Shown here: positions 5,130 through 10,099 of the stretch, one piece after another
Layout of the letters: every line of letters starts with the position of its first letter
Position numbering within the stretch: the first letter of the stretch is position 1
Origin: DASWHK01 sp036398215
GTDB taxonomy: Bacteria > Acidobacteriota > UBA890
DNA: 10,099 nucleotides
Direction: 5' to 3'
NCBI GenBank assembly: GCA_036398215.1
Contig: DASWHK010000343.1
Location: 1-10,099, forward strand
Notes under the pieces: generated by a model
What the model saw: only the letters and a program-made list of their open reading frames with translations
Database searches by the model: none
What the model was told of the DNA's origin: nothing
Translations under genes and position numbers: made by a program

Positions 5130-7904
5130 ATGATGAAGACACCCGGGCCGGCCCTGGCGATGCTGCTGGCGGCGGCCGCTTCCCTGCACGCCCCGTCGGC
5201 CGCCTCTCTTCACGTTCCCGCCGCCGCTTCCCTCCCCGCTCCGCCGGCGGCCTCTCTTCGCGCTCCCGCCGCCGCTTCCCTCCATGCCCAGAGCGGCGGC
5301 GAACGACTCGACGCCGAGGTCTTCCGCGGCCTCGAGTTCCGCAGCATCGGCCCGAGCCTGACCACCGGCCGCGTCTCGGACCTCGAGATCGATCCCAATG
5401 ACGCCAACGTCTGGTATCTGACCGTCGGCTCGGGCGGGGTCTGGAAAACCGTGAACCGCGGCAACACCTGGACGCCGATCTTCGACGACTACCCGTCGTA
5501 TTCGCACTGCTGCGTCGAGGTCGACCCGCGCGACTCCAACGTCGTCTGGCTGGGCACCGGCGAGAACTCCAACACCCGCTCGGCCAGCTACGGCGACGGC
5601 GTCTACAAGTCGACCGACGCCGGGGCGACCTGGGAGCGGGTCGGGCTGGCCGACTCGCAGCACATCCAGCGCATCCTGATCGATCCGCGCGATTCCGGCG
5701 TCGTCTACGTCGCCTCGCAGGGGCCGCTGTGGAACCCCGGCGGCGACCGCGGCCTGTACAAGACCAGCGACGGCGGCAGCACGTGGACGCGGGTCCTGCA
5801 CGTCAGCGAGGACACCGGGATCACCGACGCCGCGTTGCATCCGAGCGACCCCGACATCATCTACGCGTCCGCCTACCAGCGACGCCGGCAGGTCGGCCAG
5901 CTCATCGGCGGCGGCCCCGAGGCCGGGATCTTCAAGTCGACCGACGCCGGGGCCACCTGGGATCGTATCGAGAACGGCCTGCCGGAGGTCGACAAGGGCC
6001 GCATCGCGCTGGCCGTCGATCCGCGCGTCCCGGACCGCGTCTACGCGATGGTGGTGGCGCGGGGCGAGGAGGGGGGCTTCTTCGTCTCCGAGAACGCCGG
6101 CGAGTCGTGGACGCGGGCGAGCGACTACTCGGGCGGCGATCCGCAGTACTACGGCGAGCTGTTCGTTGATCCGCACCGGCCGGACACGATCTGGAACATC
6201 GAGGTGCGGCTGATGCGCAGCACCGACGCCGGCCGTACGTGGGAGCAGTTCCCGGCGTCGATCCACGTCGATCAGCACGAGATCGTCTTCGACGAGGCCG
6301 ACCCCATGCACATGTGGGTCGGCAACGACGGCGGCATCTACGAGACCTACGACGGCGGCGCGACCTGGCGCCACTTCACCAACCTGCCGCTGTCGCAGTT
6401 CTACCGGATCGAGGCCGGCGACCAGCGCCCCTTCTACACGGTGTGCGGCGGCGCCCAGGACAACGGCACCATCTGCGGGCCGGCGCGGACGCTGAACTCC
6501 GCCGGCATCCGCACCAGCGACTGGTACCGGGTCGGCGGCGGCGACGGCTTCCAGGCGCGCCTCGATCCCCACGACCCCGACATCGTCTTCACCCAGTCGC
6601 AGAACGGCAACCTCAGCCGGCTCGACCTGAGCACCGGGGACAGCCAGGGGATCCGGCCGACCGGCGGCCAGCCGGGGAGTGTCTCGGACGAGCGCGGCCG
6701 CTGGCACTGGGACAGCCCCTTGATCATCAGCACCCACACCGCCGGCCGCATCTACTACGGCGGTCACCGGCTCTACCGGAGCGACGATCGCGGCGGCAAC
6801 TGGGTGGCGGTGAGCGGCGACCTGACCCGCAACCTCGACCGCGACGAGATCCCGATCATGGGCCGGATCTGGCCGGAGGACGCGGTGGCCCGCAACCTCT
6901 ACACCACCGAGTTGAGCGTGCTGTCGGCGCTCGCCGAGTCGCCGCTGCTCGAGGGGCTGCTGTACACCGGCAGCGACGACGGCCTGGTGCAGGTCTCCGA
7001 GGACGGCGGCGAGACCTGGCGGCGCATCGAGAGCATCCCCGGCCTGCCCGAACAGAGCTACGTGGCCGACGTGTTCGCCTCGCCGCGCGACGCCGACACG
7101 GTGTTCGCGACGTTCAACAACTTGCAGCGCGGCGATTTCCGGCCGCAGGTCTGGAAGAGCGAGGATCGCGGCCGCACCTGGGCGAGCATCTCGAGCAACC
7201 TGCCGGAGCGCTCCGGCGCCTGGGCGATCGTCCAGGACCACCTCGACCCCGACCTGCTGTTCGTCGGCATGGAGTTCGGCGTCTGGTTCAGCGTCGACGG
7301 CGGCGGCCGCTGGGTGCCGCTGCGCGGCGGCATCCCGAGGATCCAGGCCCGCGACCTGGAGATCCAGAGGCGCTGGAACGACCTGGTGGTGGGCACCTTC
7401 GGCCGCGGCGCCTTCATCCTCGACGATTACTCGGCGCTGCGCGACGTCTCCACCGAGACGCTCGCCGCCGAGGGCTGGCTGTTCCCGCTGCGCCCGGCGC
7501 CGCTGTTCAACGAGCTGGGCCAGGTGCGCGCCGCGTGGGGCGACAAGGCGGAGCCGAACCCGCCGTTCGGCGCCATCTTCACCTATCACCTGCGGGCGCC
7601 TCTGGGCGCCGGCCAGACCCTGGTGCTGACGATCACCGACCGTGCCGGCGAGCAGGTCCGCCGTCTCGAGCTGCCGAACGAGGACGGCGTTCACCGCGCC
7701 ACCTGGAACCTGCGGCGCGACCCGCCGGAACCCGCCGGCGGCGGGCGCGGCGGCAGAGGCGGCGGCGGGCGCGGCGGCCGCGGCCAGCAGGGCGCGATCG
7801 TCGAAGCCGGCGCCTACACGGCGGCGCTCGGCAAGATGTCGGGTGGCACCGTAACGCCGCTCGGCGAGCCCCAGACCGTGCTGGTCGTGCCGCTGGAACG
7901 ATAG
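5130..7904 (+). CDS. Secreted Asp-box (BNR/sortilin-VPS10-like) beta-propeller protein
   Basis: 924 residues. A hydrophobic signal core (about 7-18) is followed by an unusual 8-residue tandem repeat, with the likely final cleavage after LHA at 53. The body carries at least eleven Asp-box motifs of type S-x-D-x-G-x-T-W, at about 107, 161, 212, 270, 320, 364, 406, 551, 623, 677 and 721, the hairpin signature of sialidase/sortilin-like propellers; this number suggests one large or two propellers. The GG-QDNGT segment (440-447), flanked by C439 and C449, recalls this secreted-propeller group. After about 770 comes a beta-sandwich resembling the FlgD/FnIII-like tails of the group, interrupted by a Gly-Arg-rich loop (about 870-887). 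No sialidase catalytic set is evident, so a binding or scaffold role is likelier than hydrolysis; ligand unknown. ATG at 5130 or 5133; GAGG upstream serves both. Monocistronic as far as seen. Confidence 0.92.
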   Translation: MMKTPGPALAMLLAAAASLHAPSAASLHVPAAASLPAPPAASLRAPAAASLHAQSGGERLDAEVFRGLEFRSIGPSLTTGRVSDLEIDPNDANVWYLTVGSGGVWKTVNRGNTWTPIFDDYPSYSHCCVEVDPRDSNVVWLGTGENSNTRSASYGDGVYKSTDAGATWERVGLADSQHIQRILIDPRDSGVVYVASQGPLWNPGGDRGLYKTSDGGSTWTRVLHVSEDTGITDAALHPSDPDIIYASAYQRRRQVGQLIGGGPEAGIFKSTDAGATWDRIENGLPEVDKGRIALAVDPRVPDRVYAMVVARGEEGGFFVSENAGESWTRASDYSGGDPQYYGELFVDPHRPDTIWNIEVRLMRSTDAGRTWEQFPASIHVDQHEIVFDEADPMHMWVGNDGGIYETYDGGATWRHFTNLPLSQFYRIEAGDQRPFYTVCGGAQDNGTICGPARTLNSAGIRTSDWYRVGGGDGFQARLDPHDPDIVFTQSQNGNLSRLDLSTGDSQGIRPTGGQPGSVSDERGRWHWDSPLIISTHTAGRIYYGGHRLYRSDDRGGNWVAVSGDLTRNLDRDEIPIMGRIWPEDAVARNLYTTELSVLSALAESPLLEGLLYTGSDDGLVQVSEDGGETWRRIESIPGLPEQSYVADVFASPRDADTVFATFNNLQRGDFRPQVWKSEDRGRTWASISSNLPERSGAWAIVQDHLDPDLLFVGMEFGVWFSVDGGGRWVPLRGGIPRIQARDLEIQRRWNDLVVGTFGRGAFILDDYSALRDVSTETLAAEGWLFPLRPAPLFNELGQVRAAWGDKAEPNPPFGAIFTYHLRAPLGAGQTLVLTITDRAGEQVRRLELPNEDGVHRATWNLRRDPPEPAGGGRGGRGGGGRGGRGQQGAIVEAGAYTAALGKMSGGTVTPLGEPQTVLVVPLER
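5178..5297 (+). repeat. In-frame 24-bp tandem repeat in the signal-peptide region
   Basis: Five consecutive 24-base units (5178, 5202, 5226, 5250, 5274) encode S-L-x-A/V-P-x-A-A, the last diverging into SLHAQSGG. Units 1, 3 and 5 begin GCTTCCCT and units 2 and 4 begin GCCTCTCTT, giving a 48-base higher-order period, as if a two-unit block had been duplicated. The repeat duplicates the small-residue cleavage region of the signal peptide, so several possible signal-peptidase sites lie in a row. Confidence 0.85.
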
Positions 7905-8153
7905 CCTCGAAAGGGCCCCTGGGAGACGCTGGTGAAGCTTCGATGGGTCTGGCGCGTGGCTCTCGTCGGAGAGGGAGGAGAGGCGACGCAGGCGATGCCG
8001 GAGCGATCGTTGAGGAGACTCGACGCGGCCCCCGCCCGCAACCCCCGCCGCGCCGACCCGTGGCCTTGTACCCGGCCGGTGCCCAGCCTGTGACGAGCTG
8101 CCGCAACAGGTGCTCCGTCCCACACTGGTTGCGACGTGTAGGCCGGCTCCGCC

Positions 8154-8162
8154 TGTTATGGT
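8154..8162 (+). promoter_or_regulatory. Candidate extended -10 promoter for the ferredoxin-epimerase pair
   Basis: TGTTATGGT reads as an extended -10 (TGn then TATGGT) at the start of a local AT-rich patch (8154-8173). No matching -35 is seen at 16-18 bases, which an extended -10 can partly replace. It would give a leader of about 30 bases before the ATG at 8201. Confidence 0.35.
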
Positions 8163-8188
8163 AAAAGTTAAGCTCCCATTCCGAATCG

Positions 8189-8194
8189 AAGGAG
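8189..8194 (+). promoter_or_regulatory. Strong ribosome-binding site fixing the ferredoxin start
   Basis: AAGGAG lies six bases before the ATG at 8201, the best Shine-Dalgarno in the window. The alternative ATG at 8279, where ordinary FdxA proteins begin, has no comparable signal. This decides for the longer protein with a hydrophobic N-terminus. Confidence 0.75.
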
Positions 8195-8200
8195 ACGAAC

Positions 8201-8575
8201 ATGATCGTGGAGGCGGCGTTTCTCGTGGATTCCGTGGCGGTTGCCACGTTCGCCCTCGTGGCCGGCGCCAGCGCCGTGATGACCTGGATCATCATGGAGC
8301 CGTGCATCGACGTCAGGGACCGGGCGTGTGTCGACGTCTGCCCGGTGGACTGCATTTACGAGATCGACGACGACGGCGCGTCCGTCCATGGGGTCCAGGC
8401 CGACCCGGGCCGCGAGAAGATGCTCTACATCCACCCGGAGGAGTGCATCGACTGCGGCGCCTGCGAGCCGGTCTGCCCAGTGGACGCCATCGTGATCGAC
8501 GAGGAAGTCCCTGACAAGTGGAACGACTTCATCGCCTACAACTACAAGCTCTCGGGCCTCACTTACGAGGGATGA
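8201..8575 (+). CDS. fdxA: FdxA-type seven-iron ferredoxin with hydrophobic N-terminal extension
   Basis: 124 residues. The ferredoxin part begins at M27 (MTWIIMEPCIDV) and shows the pattern C35-x7-C43-x3-C47-P, C51, then C82-x2-C85-x2-C88-x3-C92-P. By analogy with Azotobacter FdI and Thermus ferredoxin, C35, C43 and C92 should hold the [3Fe-4S] cluster and C47, C82, C85 and C88 the [4Fe-4S] cluster; C51 is the usual extra cysteine. The tail (VPDKWNDFIAYNYKLSGL) fits the FdxA group. It carries low-potential electrons; its partners are not encoded here. Two oddities: the loop between C51 and C82 is about 16 residues longer than the common FdxA form, and residues 1-26 form a hydrophobic stretch (FLVDSVAVATFALVAGASAV) with acidic rather than basic flanks, resembling a membrane anchor. 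The stop overlaps the next gene as ATGA. Confidence 0.93.
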   Translation: MIVEAAFLVDSVAVATFALVAGASAVMTWIIMEPCIDVRDRACVDVCPVDCIYEIDDDGASVHGVQADPGREKMLYIHPEECIDCGACEPVCPVDAIVIDEEVPDKWNDFIAYNYKLSGLTYEG

Positions 8576-9786
8576 GCCGGCCATCCCCCGGCCTCGCCGC
8601 CGCCGCCGGGCTGGCGCTCGCCGCCGTGCTGGCTCTCTCGGCGTGCGCGACCGAATCGGACCCCGAGGCCGGCATGGAGGCTGAGCCGGCGACCAGGCTG
8701 TCGGTGAGTCGCGAGGCCTTCGGGGCGCTGCCTAACGGCCGCCAGGTCGACGTCTTCACGCTCCGCAACGGCAGCGGCATCGTGGTCCGCGTCATCGACT
8801 ATGGCGGCATCGTCCTGTCGATCACCGCCCCCGATCGCGACGGCAATGCCGGCGATGTCGTCCTCGGCTACGACAACCTCGACGGCTACCTCGCCGCCAC
8901 CCCCTACTTCGGCGCCACCATCGGCCGCTACGGCAACCGCATCGGCGGCGCCCGCTTCACCCTCGACGGCGCGACCTACGAGCTGGCCGCCAACAACGGG
9001 CCCAACCACCTGCACGGCGGCGAGGTGGGCTTCGACAAGGTCTTGTGGAACGGCGAGATCGTCGATACCGACGCCGGCGCCGGGGTGCGCTTCACCTACA
9101 CGAGCCCCGCCGGCGAGGAGGGCTACCCGGGTAACCTCGAGGTCACCGTCGACTACATGCTCAACGACGACAACGAGCTGGTGATCGACTACCGGGCGAC
9201 GAGCGGCGCGCCGACGCCGATCAACCTGACCCACCATAGCTACTTCAACCTCGCCGGCGGCGGCGACGTCCTCGGTCACGAGCTGCAGATCAACGCCGAC
9301 CGCTACACGCCGGTCGACGAGACGCTGATCCCCACCGGCGAGCTGGCGGCGGTCGCCGGCACGCCGTTCGATTTCACGGAGCCGACGCCGATCGGCGCCC
9401 GCATCGACGCCGACGACGAGCAGCTGCGGCGCGGCGGCGGCTACGACCACAACTTCGTCCTCCAGCGCGGCGACGACGGGGCCTCGATCACGCCCGACGG
9501 CTCGGTGTCGGCGATGCTGCTGGCGGCACGGGTGACCGAGCCGGCCAGCGGCCGGGTCCTGGAGGTCGAGACCAGCGAGCCCGGGCTGCAGTTCTACTCC
9601 GGGAACTTCCTCGACGGCACGATCACCGGCAAGCGCGGCGAGGTCTACGAGCACCGCTCGGGCTTCTGCCTCGAGCCCCAGCACTTCCCCGACTCGCCCA
9701 ACCAGGCGCTCTTCCCGTCGACCATCCTGCGACCCGGCGAGGTCTACCGCTCGCGCACGATCTACAGGTTCGCGGTCCAGGGCTGA
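8572..9786 (+). CDS. galM: Aldose 1-epimerase (mutarotase) with lipoprotein signal peptide
   Basis: 404 residues from the ATG at 8572, which overlaps the ferredoxin stop as ATGA and has GAGGG directly before it. The N-terminus is a lipoprotein signal with lipobox LSAC and lipidated C25, followed by an acidic linker, so the mature protein should be membrane-anchored outside the cytoplasm; this also supports the chosen start. The galactose mutarotase fold covers about 45-402. Residues matching the Lactococcus GalM active site are R123 in GNRIGG, H148 in NHLHGG, H222 in LTHHSYFNL (catalytic acid), D292 in YDHNF (sugar binding) and E336 in SEPGLQFY (catalytic base), all present. It interconverts alpha and beta anomers of aldoses, here probably on sugars in the periplasm. 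No sugar-uptake or galactose-pathway genes adjoin it; its coupling to a ferredoxin gene has no obvious metabolic logic. Confidence 0.95.
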   Translation: MSRPSPGLAAAAGLALAAVLALSACATESDPEAGMEAEPATRLSVSREAFGALPNGRQVDVFTLRNGSGIVVRVIDYGGIVLSITAPDRDGNAGDVVLGYDNLDGYLAATPYFGATIGRYGNRIGGARFTLDGATYELAANNGPNHLHGGEVGFDKVLWNGEIVDTDAGAGVRFTYTSPAGEEGYPGNLEVTVDYMLNDDNELVIDYRATSGAPTPINLTHHSYFNLAGGGDVLGHELQINADRYTPVDETLIPTGELAAVAGTPFDFTEPTPIGARIDADDEQLRRGGGYDHNFVLQRGDDGASITPDGSVSAMLLAARVTEPASGRVLEVETSEPGLQFYSGNFLDGTITGKRGEVYEHRSGFCLEPQHFPDSPNQALFPSTILRPGEVYRSRTIYRFAVQG

Positions 9787-9835
9787 GCGCTGGGCCGCCT
9801 TGGACACGCCGCTCACTCGCCGCGAACCCCCGTAG

Positions 9836-9875
9836 GCAGGCGATCGGGGCGCCCGCGAGCGTGAGGATTGCCTGC
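9836..9875. terminator. Candidate hairpin between convergent genes
   Basis: GCAGGCGATC (9836-9845) can pair with GATTGCCTGC (9866-9875) in a 10-bp stem with one G-T wobble and a 20-base GC-rich loop. It lies 49 bases past the epimerase stop and 45 bases past the stop of the convergent gene, where a shared bidirectional terminator would be expected. Neither side has a T-run, so it is not a classic intrinsic terminator. Confidence 0.35.
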
Positions 9876-9920
9876 AAGCACCCACGAATCCTGGGACGAC
9901 GAATCGCCATCTCCACCATC

Positions 9921-10099
9921 TCAATTGACCCGCCATATCGCCACCATCGAGCCCCGGAGCTCGGTGGGCACCAGGCGTCCCAGGGCGCCCCAGCGGGCGA
10001 CCGCATCGGTGCCGGCCAGCTCGGCGCCGCGCCCGGAGAGGTCGCGCAGAAGGTCGAGAGGGCAGGCGTAGTACACGGCGTCGCTGTCGCCGCCGCGGA
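9921..10099 (-). CDS. C-terminal end of an unrecognised protein, cut by the right edge
   Basis: Reading inward from the right edge on the minus strand, one frame is open for 58 codons (from 10097) and ends at TGA (9921-9923). Its product begins RGGDSDAVYYACPLDLLRDL and ends LVPTELRGSMVAIWRVN. The mix of hydrophobic, aromatic and charged residues is protein-like, with the GC-rich third positions expected of a real gene here. The other two minus-strand frames give mostly Arg/Pro- or Ala/Thr-rich strings near the edge. No family recognised; the start lies outside the window. It is convergent with the epimerase gene. Confidence 0.6.
   Translation of the reverse strand, partial: RGGDSDAVYYACPLDLLRDLSGRGAELAGTDAVARWGALGRLVPTELRGSMVAIWRVN

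Larger units (their letters stand above)
7905..8200. other. Intergenic spacer between propeller gene and ferredoxin gene
   Basis: About 296 bases with no supported gene: open frames crossing it are tails of out-of-frame readings through the neighbours. No hairpin followed by a T-run is visible after the propeller stop. A weak direct repeat pairs GGCCGG and GCCTGT elements at 8073-8091 with 8141-8156. The last 50 bases become AT-richer and carry the ferredoxin promoter candidate and ribosome-binding site. Confidence 0.6.

Noticed and set aside
5178..5297. CRISPR-like array from the short tandem units
   Set aside because: Units are contiguous without spacers and encode an in-frame peptide repeat within a gene.
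7905..7960. Intrinsic terminator after the propeller gene
   Set aside because: Only a short TCGAA/TTCGA pairing is possible and no T-run follows.
4056..8123. A 1355-codon open frame on the minus strand, antisense to the propeller gene and running over the rhomboid gene
   Set aside because: Its product is a low-complexity Arg/Ala/Val/Gly string with no domain, while the plus-strand protein opposite has clear Asp-box repeats and the rhomboid frame has intact catalytic motifs. Long antisense frames are a known by-product of GC-rich codon use.
6239..8164. A 641-codon plus-strand frame overlapping the propeller gene
   Set aside because: Arg/Pro-rich shadow in the +1/+2 frame; no motif, and it overlaps a strongly supported gene.
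8563..9936. A 457-codon minus-strand frame antisense to the epimerase gene
   Set aside because: Low-complexity Val/Ala/Gly/Arg product, opposite an epimerase with all five expected active-site residues.

Overview
The window is GC-rich bacterial DNA with tightly packed genes on both strands. Signal peptides, a lipobox, a predicted outer-membrane barrel and a large Asp-box (sortilin/VPS10-like) propeller protein point to a diderm, environmental bacterium. The protein styles recall Acidobacteriota or Gemmatimonadota, but this is inference from protein flavour, and no rRNA or marker gene is present to settle it.

Left block (30-3894, minus strand): a three-gene operon read right to left. It holds a membrane sensor histidine kinase with a large extracytoplasmic domain and no room for a HAMP domain, an OmpR/PhoB-type response regulator overlapping it by ATGA, and 23 bases later an exported protein with an N-terminal globular domain and a C-terminal beta-barrel. 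Upstream of the kinase lies a repeat-rich leader with an 11-bp-period direct repeat that fits a PhoB-class regulator box. The natural reading is an envelope-sensing two-component system co-expressed with an outer-membrane protein.

Middle block: a rhomboid intramembrane protease carrying an N-terminal four-cysteine zinc ribbon (4181-5035, minus) is divergent from a 924-residue secreted Asp-box propeller protein (5130-7904, plus). They share a 94-bp region with a perfect 13-bp palindrome abutting the rhomboid start. The signal-peptide region of the propeller protein has been expanded by a 24-bp in-frame tandem repeat.

Right block (8201-9786, plus): an FdxA-type seven-iron ferredoxin, with a strong ribosome-binding site that forces a hydrophobic N-terminal extension, overlaps by ATGA an aldose 1-epimerase carrying a lipoprotein signal. 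At the right edge the C-terminal end of an unrecognised minus-strand gene enters the window (9921 onward), convergent with the epimerase and separated by a hairpin-capable spacer.

No rRNA, tRNA, insertion sequence, CRISPR array or phage gene was seen. The most distinctive items are the kinase-regulator-barrel operon with its candidate autoregulatory box, the repeat-expanded signal peptide, and the anchored-looking ferredoxin coupled to a lipoprotein mutarotase.
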